Shown here one piece after another: positions 34,226 to 41,258 of a stretch of DNA of 64,000 nt. A program made the position numbers and the translations under genes. Under the pieces are notes generated by a model. The model saw only the letters and a list, made by a program, of their open reading frames with translations, made no database searches and had not been told where the DNA came from. How positions within the stretch are numbered: the stretch's first letter is position 1; every line of letters starts with the position of its first letter. This stretch comes from Ferruginibacter lapsinanis (lineage in GTDB: Bacteria; Bacteroidota; Bacteroidia; Chitinophagales; Chitinophagaceae), in NCBI RefSeq assembly GCF_020783315.1, contig NZ_CP086063.1, positions 310,001 through 374,000 of the forward strand, in the 5' to 3' direction.

Positions 34226-36016
34226 TTAATTCACTCTCAAATACAATTCGTTCAGTTCCATTTCGGAATGATCTAATGCTTCATAAAAACCCTGTTTATT
34301 ACTGATCGCAATACCTGTTAATTCACGGTAATAATTAATGCTGTTTAAAAGATTCCTATAAAATTCCTGATAATATTTTTTCTTTTTATTATCAGGTTCT
34401 TTATCGACATCCAATTGTTCTTTTAAATGATTCACATACAGACGTAATTCAGTAATGAACATATGTGGTCTATGAACATCTTCAACAATATTTGTTCTGC
34501 CGTAAATATGGTCAGTCATAGTTTGTAATGTCACTACTTTAGAAAAATAAGCTATGTTAGGACCTGGGCAAATATTTACTGCTTCTCTTTTTTTAAGAAA
34601 GGGAACATCATATAATTTGGCCGCAGAATTACTCAAGCCTACACATAAACATTCTTTATCCAGTACATCACTCAATTGTTTCTGATATTCTTCTTTTGGC
34701 AGATCAAGAGATTTCAGGCTCGCTATTTTTAATTGTTGATATTTATGAGAAGCAGTGCAAATAGGCTCCGTGGTAAACTCTGTATTAAAGGCCAGATGCT
34801 TTTCTGTACAAGGGCTTCCAGGCCTGCCTCTATTGATGCGCTGTTGTTTTTCTATATCAGCACTTGTGCCTTTAAGGTAATGAAATTTCACTCCTAAAGG
34901 AGAGTTATTGCTCAACACAACATCTTCCTTTTTTGCTTTGCATAAAAGCGTTAATGTATCTTGATCAACAGTTGTTGCTTCCGGCACTACCAAAAAAGGT
35001 GTACCCCAACCTGTACTTTCTACTCCATAATAAGAGTGTAAAAAAGCATCTTCTTCCGCTGTTCCGATACCACCTTGTGCTGTTATTTTGAGTGCATGAG
35101 GCTGATCAAAGCCAGTCTGTCCCTTTGCTTTAATCGCTGCATTGTATATGTCAAATATTGCAGTGATCAGCTCTTCTTTTTTTACTTTAAATTCCTCTAA
35201 TATAGGCCCCATTAAATAGCCATCTGTTGCAAAAGCATGCCCCCCACAATTCAAACCAGATTCAATTCTGAATTCACTTACCCAGATGCCTTTCTTTGCC
35301 AAATATTTTCCTTGTATCAATGCTGAACGATAATCACTTACCTTGATCACCACTTTCTTTTTAAAAAAACCTTGTTCATCAGCATCAAATTCGGTGGATT
35401 GTTCCATATAATTATACAATCGAGGATTCATTCCTGCAGAAAAAATAATAGAAGAATTGGACAAATTGCTTTTCAGGTAACCTCTCAATGCTGAAACTGC
35501 ATCTGACCCATCCTCTATTACTTCTCCATCAGGTTTGAAATTATTTTTATCGATCTTGGTCATTATATTAACATCAATGCTTCCCGGTATTATCTGTTTG
35601 CGTAAGTAAGAGGCTGTATCTTCCTTCTCCAATCTGTTATCGGTATGCATCATGTGATTATACAACTGCTTGATCTTGCTGTCATCTGGCAGCATCTCAA
35701 AATATTTTACAATTTCTGATCCTGTCTCAAATGCAGAGTTTTTTAATTTTTCTACCTGTTCGTGCACAATTCTGTTTACCAGATTAAGATAATCTGTAAT
35801 TCTTTTAGCTCTGTAATCCTCCTCATTAGTGGAGATGGGGGTATAGGTCTCATGAATTGTTGGATAGTAATGACTCCTCATCATCTCTATCAGTCTGTCT
35901 TCTACAATAGAGATCACAGATGCAATACCAAACCTGGCAACTTTTACAGGAGAATCAATAGTATAAGCCAGTCCCATTACCGGAATATGAAATTTGTGGT
36001 GCGGAAAATTGTGCAT
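34226..36016 (-). CDS. Uncharacterised protein, possible nitronate-monooxygenase-like TIM barrel
   Basis: The 596-residue protein lacks a signal peptide. The middle part has SGLNCGGHAFATDGYLMGP followed by ITAQGGIGTAEEDAF, patterns reminiscent of the FMN-binding glycine loops of nitronate monooxygenases (EAGGH and GGIG). The rest (residues 1-200 and 400-596) does not match anything I recognise; it holds several cysteines (SPCTEKH, ECLCVG, NICPGPN). A long conserved Bacteroidota protein is likely. An internal stretch at 34891-34910 resembles the CCCCTAAAGGGG repeat and encodes NNSPLG. Confidence 0.55.
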   Translation of the reverse strand: MHNFPHHKFHIPVMGLAYTIDSPVKVARFGIASVISIVEDRLIEMMRSHYYPTIHETYTPISTNEEDYRAKRITDYLNLVNRIVHEQVEKLKNSAFETGSEIVKYFEMLPDDSKIKQLYNHMMHTDNRLEKEDTASYLRKQIIPGSIDVNIMTKIDKNNFKPDGEVIEDGSDAVSALRGYLKSNLSNSSIIFSAGMNPRLYNYMEQSTEFDADEQGFFKKKVVIKVSDYRSALIQGKYLAKKGIWVSEFRIESGLNCGGHAFATDGYLMGPILEEFKVKKEELITAIFDIYNAAIKAKGQTGFDQPHALKITAQGGIGTAEEDAFLHSYYGVESTGWGTPFLVVPEATTVDQDTLTLLCKAKKEDVVLSNNSPLGVKFHYLKGTSADIEKQQRINRGRPGSPCTEKHLAFNTEFTTEPICTASHKYQQLKIASLKSLDLPKEEYQKQLSDVLDKECLCVGLSNSAAKLYDVPFLKKREAVNICPGPNIAYFSKVVTLQTMTDHIYGRTNIVEDVHRPHMFITELRLYVNHLKEQLDVDKEPDNKKKKYYQEFYRNLLNSINYYRELTGIAISNKQGFYEALDHSEMELNELYLRVN

Positions 36017-36266
36017 TGATAATTATAGATTTAAGTATAGATGTATTGGTGGATGTATAAAATGGTTAATACCTGCATATTGTTTTTAATCTTATTTACT
36101 TTTTTACACAGGTTTAAAATCGATCAATTTCTACCCGTTAAGTTTGCGGCGAAGGTAACCCAACCTCAGACCTTAAATTATGACCAGAATCAGTTATATT
36201 TATTCAGATATCATTGCATTTAACAAAAAATGGAATTAATTTCAAGGGCACCTAAATGCTACTGCC
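36017..36266. other. Intergenic region upstream of hsp20
   Basis: About 250 bp of AT-rich sequence between divergent genes. No RNA gene, repeat or convincing regulatory motif was found. A 60-codon frame at 36041 has no family features and is likely chance. Confidence 0.5.
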
Positions 36267-36713
36267 ATGAACAACTTAGCCTTACATCTCAGCACTAATT
36301 CTATTTATCCAGGAGAATTTATTCCTTTATTTAGTGAAGAAGAAATAAGAAATGAATTAAACCGATCGGTTAAAGAGGATATCGTTTATCCTCCCGTAAA
36401 CATGCTGGAATTGAGAGACTCATTTGAGATAGAGGTAGCACTGCCGGGTATCAAAAGAGAAGAGCTACTAATTAATTGTGACGATAATATATTATCTGTA
36501 TGTGTGATTCATAAAGAGCAGGGATCACAAAGAGCAGGAAATTTTCAACTGCATGAATTTAATTATGAATGTTTTGACAGGCATATTATCTTGCCTGAAA
36601 ATGTAGATGCAGAATTTGTGAATGCAGAATATAAAGAAGGCATCCTGCATTTGCGTTTACCAAAAACAGATCAACCGTCAAAAAAACCACACACCAGAAT
36701 TGTGGTGTATTGA
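36267..36713 (+). CDS. Small heat-shock protein Hsp20
   Basis: ATP-independent chaperone of the alpha-crystallin family. The 148 residues contain the alpha-crystallin domain (about 45-140) with MLELRDSFEIEVALPGIKREEL and the late GILHLRLPK strand; the C-terminal IxI-like motif is weak (RIVVY). It is followed by a hairpin terminator at 36745. No partner gene lies in the same orientation. Confidence 0.92.
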   Translation: MNNLALHLSTNSIYPGEFIPLFSEEEIRNELNRSVKEDIVYPPVNMLELRDSFEIEVALPGIKREELLINCDDNILSVCVIHKEQGSQRAGNFQLHEFNYECFDRHIILPENVDAEFVNAEYKEGILHLRLPKTDQPSKKPHTRIVVY

Positions 36714-36744
36714 GAGATCACATAAAAATAACAAAAAGAAAAAC

Positions 36745-36766
36745 CCCACAACATGTGGGATTTTTT
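36745..36766 (+). terminator. Terminator after hsp20
   Basis: CCCACA-ACA-TGTGGG followed by a T-run. It directly borders the 35-bp tRNA-derived direct repeat at 36763. Confidence 0.8.
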
Positions 36767-36797
36767 GTGGAGAGTATCGGGGTCGAACCGACGACCT
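36763..36797 (-). repeat. 35-bp direct repeat, tRNA-Ala 3' half copy
   Basis: Identical to 37101-37135, which covers the 3' part of the intact tRNA-Ala gene (T-arm and acceptor 3' strand). The two copies flank the GIY-YIG gene with a 338-bp period. The copy here has no anticodon arm; a palindrome stands in its place. Confidence 0.88.
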
Positions 36798-36815
36798 TCC
36801 CGAAAGCATTCGGGA
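36798..36815. repeat. 18-bp palindrome in place of tRNA anticodon arm (copy 1)
   Basis: TCCCGAA-AGCA-TTCGGGA, a perfect hairpin with 4-nt loop. It follows the tRNA 3' fragment and precedes the 3' end of the GIY-YIG gene. A second copy, inverted, is at 37205-37222. Confidence 0.85.
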
Positions 36816-36818
36816 CGC

Positions 36819-37070
36819 TTAGCCTACTGAACCAATCAGCCATTCAATATACTTTCTGCTTTTTTTCTTTTTGATCTCATTTTCTCTTTTAATTGCATCC
36901 ACTTGTAAAACAAATGTTTCAGTATATTTTATTATCCAGGGTACACCATGCTTTGTAGATTTATTTCTTCCGTTATTATGTTGATCGAGTCTAACTTCTA
37001 AATCACCTGTACTCCCAACATAATATTTATCGGATGTAACAGAATATAGTATGTAGATATAAAATGGCAT
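36819..37070 (-). CDS. GIY-YIG nuclease-like protein (UPF0213 type)
   Basis: About 83 residues with YIYILYSVTSDKYYVGSTGD, a GIY-YIG core, and a basic C-terminal part ending YIEWLIGSVG. The start is the ATG at 37070; the longer frame to 37151 runs through the tRNA gene. This ATG directly follows the U-run of the tRNA terminator hairpin, so no ribosome-binding site is visible. The gene sits between the tRNA-Ala and a copy of its 3' half. Such small GIY-YIG genes are common next to tRNAs in Bacteroidota and may be mobile; activity is unknown. Confidence 0.82.
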   Translation of the reverse strand: MPFYIYILYSVTSDKYYVGSTGDLEVRLDQHNNGRNKSTKHGVPWIIKYTETFVLQVDAIKRENEIKKKKSRKYIEWLIGSVG

Positions 37071-37097
37071 AAAAAAATCCCTCTGGAAGAGAGGGAT
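37071..37097 (-). terminator. Terminator after tRNA-Ala
   Basis: On the minus strand ATCCCTCT-CTTCC-AGAGGGAT followed by seven T; the T-run is directly followed by the GIY-YIG start codon. Confidence 0.82.
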
Positions 37098-37100
37098 AAA

Positions 37101-37179
<79 letters not shown>

Positions 37180-37192
37180 ATTTATTTTAAAA

Positions 37193-37247
37193 GACCGACG
37201 ACATTCCCGAATGCTTTCGGGATGCTCTAGCCAACTGAGCTAACCCC
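37193..37247 (-). pseudogene. Degenerate tRNA-Ala copy with replaced anticodon arm
   Basis: The 24-bp 5' half at 37224-37247 is identical to part of the intact tRNA (37154-37177), but the anticodon arm is replaced by the 18-bp palindrome (37205-37222) and the acceptor 3' strand is missing, so it cannot fold as a tRNA. Confidence 0.82.
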
Positions 37248-37275
37248 ATTTTGGATTGCAAATATAGAAGAAAAT

Positions 37276-38028
37276 TTATAAGCCGCAATAATAATCATAC
37301 CCACGCTCAAACCAATAATCAGGAGGACGTTGATTACTGAAGAAAATAGTTCCGATGCGTTTTAAATGTTTAACACCGTATTTCACAGGAATAATCAAAC
37401 GTAATGGATACCCCTGATTCATAGGTAGTGGCTGGCCATTCATTTCATAACATAAGATTGTTTGGGGATGAAGAATACTTTTACGATCGATACCAACATA
37501 ATATTCTTTATCCGGAGTATTCAATCCCACATATTGCATTTCACTTTGCTTTGTAAGACCATATGCTTTTGCAAAATCAGAAAATTTAACACCACCCCAA
37601 TGTGTTACCTGGCTCCATCCTTCTATACATTTAAAATCAAAAATAATTTCTGTTTTAGGTAATTTTTTTATTTCTGCTAAAGAAAGAAACAATGTATCCC
37701 CCGGATTCCTCACTACTTGTAATTTCCATTTAGATGCATCAAAATTATTCCCCATACCTGCATCACCATTTACCCTGGTCTTGGGCCCTACAGCACTTTT
37801 GGGATATGACCTGGTAAGATTATTACTGCTGAAAATAAAATTACTGAATATTTTTTCATTAGTATTCAAAACAGCTCTTAGCGGTTGAGGCACACCGTTA
37901 TCTTCCGGTTGTTTATTCAACCATTTCCAACCGAAAATTGCAGACGCAATCAAAACAAAAAAAATCAAAAAAGAAACGATGGTTCTTTTTTTTATTTCTT
38001 TAGATGAAATTATTTTTTCTTCTAGCAT
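37276..38028 (-). CDS. Molybdopterin-dependent oxidoreductase (sulfite-oxidase/MsrP-like)
   Basis: The 250 residues start with one membrane anchor (residues 15-35) and then a sulfite-oxidase-type Moco domain. The cofactor-ligating cysteine is in FDFKCIEGWSQVTHWGGV, and GYPLRLIIPVKYGVKHLKRI is the family's second hallmark. The domain lies outside the membrane. The next gene, 2 bp upstream, is a membrane cytochrome b, and msrB follows that one, so repair of oxidised methionine in envelope proteins is likely, as for MsrPQ; this is an inference. Confidence 0.87.
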   Translation of the reverse strand: MLEEKIISSKEIKKRTIVSFLIFFVLIASAIFGWKWLNKQPEDNGVPQPLRAVLNTNEKIFSNFIFSSNNLTRSYPKSAVGPKTRVNGDAGMGNNFDASKWKLQVVRNPGDTLFLSLAEIKKLPKTEIIFDFKCIEGWSQVTHWGGVKFSDFAKAYGLTKQSEMQYVGLNTPDKEYYVGIDRKSILHPQTILCYEMNGQPLPMNQGYPLRLIIPVKYGVKHLKRIGTIFFSNQRPPDYWFERGYDYYCGL

Positions 38029-38030
38029 AA

Positions 38031-38753
38031 TTAAATTTTTGTTTGAGAAGAGTCCGTTGAAATTACGTCTTCTTTCAAAGTTCCCCCTTTAGGGGGCGGA
38101 GGGGGTATTACTTCAAAACCTGTTACCATTCCTCTGAAATTATTCCAGCCTGCTAAAATAACCTGTACAATATGTACCAAAAAAAACAGGGAAAATAAAA
38201 TGGTAAGAATAAAATGCTCCGCTCTTGCCCACTCATAGCCTCCTAATAAAAAACAAATGATTGTAAACTGAACAGGCTTATAAATAGCCAATCCGGTAAG
38301 TAAAGACCCGAACCCCATCACAATAACACCGGTGTAAGCTATCCGCTGTGCTGCATTATATTTTTTTTGCTGAGGCAACCCTTTACGAATATGGAGATCA
38401 TGTAGCAACACTTGCCAGGCTTCTTTAAAAGACCTTTTGTTGGGAAAGATCAATTTATACTCTTTTGAAAATAACAGATATAAAAAATATAAGACGCCAT
38501 TGATCGCAAATATCCACATGAATACAAAATGAAAACTCATTCCTTCTGCCAAACGAAAAGGGATATTAAGGGCTTTGTTAAATGAATCAGGAAAAAATTT
38601 AAGAATAGTTGTGTCTCCCCATCCTAAACGATACACATCATTCGCCCAATAGATCAGTAATCCGCTCCATATCATGATAGCCAATACCGGAAAATTGATC
38701 CAGTGAAACCACCTGATTGCCAACGGATGTTTTCGGACAATTTTTTTCATCAT
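38031..38753 (-). CDS. Cytochrome b561-type membrane protein
   Basis: Probable electron donor to the molybdoenzyme. The 240 residues have four to five membrane helices with histidines in AIRWFHWINFPVLAIMIWSGLLIYW, EGMSFHFVFMW and AEHFILTILFSLFFLVHIVQV, expected heme ligands. The C-terminal tail VIPPPPPKGGTLKED is encoded by a copy of the CCCCTAAAGGGG repeat (38079-38108), so the last 25 residues may be an added extension. The gene starts at ATG 38753 (another ATG follows directly). Confidence 0.85.
   Translation of the reverse strand: MMKKIVRKHPLAIRWFHWINFPVLAIMIWSGLLIYWANDVYRLGWGDTTILKFFPDSFNKALNIPFRLAEGMSFHFVFMWIFAINGVLYFLYLLFSKEYKLIFPNKRSFKEAWQVLLHDLHIRKGLPQQKKYNAAQRIAYTGVIVMGFGSLLTGLAIYKPVQFTIICFLLGGYEWARAEHFILTILFSLFFLVHIVQVILAGWNNFRGMVTGFEVIPPPPPKGGTLKEDVISTDSSQTKI
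38079..38108 (+). repeat. CCCCTAAAGGGG-type repeat copy C (inside cytochrome b gene)
   Basis: AGTTCCCCCTTTAGGGGGCG followed by GAGGGGGT; related to copies A and B at 12824 and 12933. It lies in the coding end of the cytochrome gene and encodes a proline-rich tail. Confidence 0.7.
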
Positions 38754-38771
38754 GTCAAGTTAAAACTATTA

Positions 38772-39239
38772 TTAGTTTTTTACAAACTTCAGCGAAACAG
38801 AATTAATACAATACCTCAATCCCGTCGGTTTAGGACCGTCCTCAAACACATGTCCCAAATGAGCTCCGCACCTGCTGCAGGTAACCTTTGTTCTTTGTAT
38901 GCCAAAAGCGTTGTCATTTTCTTCTAATACAGCGTTTTTATTGATTGGTTTCCAGAAACTTGGCCAACCTGTTCCGCTATCGAATTTAGTAGCAGAACTA
39001 AAAAGTTCCAGATCACAACAAATACATCTATAAACGCCTTTCTGATGATTATCCCAATAGGCTCCGGTATAGGCAGTTTCAGTTCCTTCTTTTCTGGTTA
39101 CTAAATATGCTTCATTACTTAATTGTTTCTTCCACTCTGCATCGGATTTTACGATAGTAAATTTATGTGTAGTAGATTGGCAGGACCCGATACCGACAAA
39201 TACAAGAATAGCCACTGCTAAAATAGAAAACTGTTTCAT
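38772..39239 (-). CDS. msrB: Peptide methionine-(R)-S-oxide reductase, lipoprotein
   Basis: Reduces methionine-R-sulfoxide in proteins. The signal ends FVGIGSC20, a lipobox, so it is an envelope form. Zinc cysteines are in YRCICCDLE and CSRCGAHLGHVF, and the catalytic cysteine in RYCINSVSLKF. 155 residues including signal. It lies 18 bp upstream of the cytochrome b gene, in the same operon as the Moco enzyme. Confidence 0.93.
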   Translation of the reverse strand: MKQFSILAVAILVFVGIGSCQSTTHKFTIVKSDAEWKKQLSNEAYLVTRKEGTETAYTGAYWDNHQKGVYRCICCDLELFSSATKFDSGTGWPSFWKPINKNAVLEENDNAFGIQRTKVTCSRCGAHLGHVFEDGPKPTGLRYCINSVSLKFVKN

Positions 39240-39281
39240 GATGTTATTTTATAGCAGTTACGAGATACAGGTAAAAACGGT

Positions 39282-39313
39282 TTTGCGTTCACAAATTTTT
39301 AACTGTAATTTTG
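39282..39313 (+). promoter_or_regulatory. Bacteroidota promoter of the DUF6728-like gene
   Basis: TTTG at 39282-39285, 20 bp spacer, and a perfect TAATTTTG at 39306-39313, the textbook -33/-7 pair of the phylum. The start codon is 20 bp further. Confidence 0.7.
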
Positions 39314-39333
39314 TTTCTTAAATATAGCATAAA

Positions 39334-39498
39334 ATGGGCGTGTGGAATCAAATAGCACAGTATTTATTTCTTAAGAAAAAGGACCCGGATGCTCCAAAAT
39401 CGCAATGGGTAAATTACATGCATGGCATAAACCGCATTTCAATTTTGCTGTTTATTGTAGCGATGATCATTTTGGCAATTAAGTTGCTGAGGCATTAG
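39334..39498 (+). CDS. Small membrane protein, DUF6728-like
   Basis: A 54-residue gene: MGVWNQIAQYLFLKKKDPDA at the N-terminus, then a hydrophobic helix (ISILLFIVAMIILAIKLL) after the segment WVNYMHGINR. The arrangement fits the short DUF6728 family of Bacteroidota. A consensus promoter lies upstream. The stop overlaps the lpxB 3' end by 20 bp on the opposite strand. Function unknown. Confidence 0.75.
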   Translation: MGVWNQIAQYLFLKKKDPDAPKSQWVNYMHGINRISILLFIVAMIILAIKLLRH

Positions 39499-40591
39499 TT
39501 AGAAACTTATAAATGCTTTCCGCTGCATTAGCCGAAGCATTTCCTCCTTTGCTAAGTAAATTTTTCAACGCAGTATAATCATCTTTCAGCTGCTGTTGCT
39601 TAATAGGATCTTCTATAATATTTTTTATTTCCCGGACAAGATTTTCTACAGTCAGATCATTTTGTATCAATTCTTTCACCACTTCTTTATCCATGATTAA
39701 ATTCACGAGGCAGATATATTTTATTTTTATCAACCGCTTTGCAATTTGATAAGAAATTGATCCGCCTTTATAACAGATGACTTCCGGCACACCAAACAAA
39801 GCTGTTTCTAAAGTAGCCGTGCCGCTTGTTACCATGGCAGCTTTTGACCTCATTAATAATTCATATGTTTTATTTTCTACCGAACCTACATTACTATACG
39901 GCGCCAATAGCGTGGTATAGAAACTCTCTTCAATACCCGGAGCTTTGGCAACTATAAAATTATATTCGGGAAAGCTTTCCGCCACCTTTAACATGATAGG
40001 CAGCTTTTTTAAAATCTCCTGCTTTCGGCTACCTGGCAAAATCGCAATTATATTTTCACTTTTTGAAACAGGTGATTGCAATTTATAATCGTCGATCACT
40101 TTAACAAGCGGGTGCCCTACATACTCCACTTCATAATTCCATTTTTTGTAAAATTCTTTTTCAAAGGGAAGAATAACAAGCATTTTATCAACTGATCTCT
40201 TTATGTCATGTACCCTGTTTTCTTTCCATGCCCAAATTTGCGGAGAGATATAATAGATGACCTTTAAACCTTGTTGTTTTGCCCATTTGGCAATGCGTAA
40301 ATTAAAACCCGGATAATCAATCAATATCAACACATCCGGTTTATGTTGCAATATATCTTCTTTGCAAAATGCTAAATTCTTGAAAATGGTACGAAGGTTT
40401 TTTATTACTTCCACAAAACCCATAAACGCCAGATCTCTATAATGCTTCACCAGCGTTGCTCCCTGGGCCTGCATCTTATCCCCGCCCCAACAACGTATAT
40501 GTGCAGCACTATCAAGCGGCCGCAATTCCTTTATTAAATTGCTGCCATGTAGATCCCCACTTGCTTCGCCTGCTATGATATAATAACGCAT
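39479..40591 (-). CDS. lpxB: Lipid-A-disaccharide synthase
   Basis: Condenses UDP-2,3-diacylglucosamine and lipid X to the lipid A disaccharide at the inner membrane. The 370 residues carry the family signatures YIIAGEASGDLHGSNLI at the N-terminus, VLILIDYPGFNLRIAKWAK, YISPQIWAWKENR and TSGTATLETALFGVPEVICY. Length fits. No other lpx gene is adjacent here; a terminator separates it from the upstream gene. Confidence 0.95.
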   Translation of the reverse strand: MRYYIIAGEASGDLHGSNLIKELRPLDSAAHIRCWGGDKMQAQGATLVKHYRDLAFMGFVEVIKNLRTIFKNLAFCKEDILQHKPDVLILIDYPGFNLRIAKWAKQQGLKVIYYISPQIWAWKENRVHDIKRSVDKMLVILPFEKEFYKKWNYEVEYVGHPLVKVIDDYKLQSPVSKSENIIAILPGSRKQEILKKLPIMLKVAESFPEYNFIVAKAPGIEESFYTTLLAPYSNVGSVENKTYELLMRSKAAMVTSGTATLETALFGVPEVICYKGGSISYQIAKRLIKIKYICLVNLIMDKEVVKELIQNDLTVENLVREIKNIIEDPIKQQQLKDDYTALKNLLSKGGNASANAAESIYKFLTNASAT

Positions 40592-40621
40592 TGATTAAAT
40601 TGTGGCTGCAATTTACTGCAA

Positions 40622-40659
40622 ATAAGAAAGCCGCCGTTCAAAAAACGACGGCTTCTTAT
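40622..40659 (-). terminator. Terminator after the Spy-like gene
   Basis: Long stem with arms around AAGCCGCCGTT and AACGACGGCTT and flanking ATAAG/CTTAT pairs; it lies between the 40707 gene and lpxB. Confidence 0.65.
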
Positions 40660-40706
40660 CTTGCTTAACTCAAACCTTACTGCTTATGTAAGAAATTTGT
40701 TATTCT

Positions 40707-41132
40707 TTATTGTTCTGTATCTGTTACCTGCATATTTTTCTCGGTATCCACTGACTTCTTTTTCTTTTCTTCCTGATATTTTTCCCACTGTTCTTTGCTC
40801 AAAATAGCCTTGATCGCATCATTGGCAGTTTTGTTTATTGCTTTCAACTGTATTCTTTTCTCCTCTGCAGAAAGTGCATCATTGTCATTTACCGCTTCTC
40901 TTTTGGCTTTGTTCACTTGTCGAATTTCTTTAAGTTTACCAAATTGTTCTTTTGTAAGATTAAGGTCTTTAAATATTTGCTTATTCTTTTTCCCAACTAC
41001 TTTTGATTTATCCGGTCTTACCGAATCCGCCGAAAATCTGCCTTTATCCAATGGCACCACATTTCGTTGAATTTGGCCAAAGGAATTAATACAAATAATA
41101 TTTATAACGAGTAGCAAAAAAATATTTTTCAT
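40707..41132 (-). CDS. Small exported protein with Spy/CpxP-like helices
   Basis: The 141-residue protein has a signal peptide (cleavage near INSFGQ) and a charged helical part, with LNLTKEQFGKLKEIRQVN and ILSKEQWEKYQEEKKKK, the LTxxQ-like pattern of Spy/CpxP periplasmic proteins. No cysteines. Its role is unknown; an envelope chaperone is one possibility. Terminators flank it, so it is a single transcription unit. Confidence 0.65.
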   Translation of the reverse strand: MKNIFLLLVINIICINSFGQIQRNVVPLDKGRFSADSVRPDKSKVVGKKNKQIFKDLNLTKEQFGKLKEIRQVNKAKREAVNDNDALSAEEKRIQLKAINKTANDAIKAILSKEQWEKYQEEKKKKSVDTEKNMQVTDTEQ

Positions 41133-41204
41133 TGATCATTTTTTTATTGGATGCCTGCAGCAATGCAAAGTTTAATGCCTTGTAAAAGAATTTACACAAA
41201 AGAA

Positions 41205-41234
41205 AGACCCGACAATTAATGCCGGGCCTTTACT
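41205..41234 (-). terminator. Terminator after the GH28 gene
   Basis: On the minus strand a GGCCCGGC/GTCGGGTC stem with an AT-rich loop, followed by a T-rich run. Confidence 0.6.
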
Positions 41235-41258
41235 ATCTATCAAACAAACATTATTTTA

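Noticed and set aside
37205..37222. The palindrome as an anticodon arm of a working tRNA
   Set aside because: Its loop is 4 nt with a 7-bp stem, not the 5-bp stem and 7-nt loop needed, and the acceptor 3' strand is missing.
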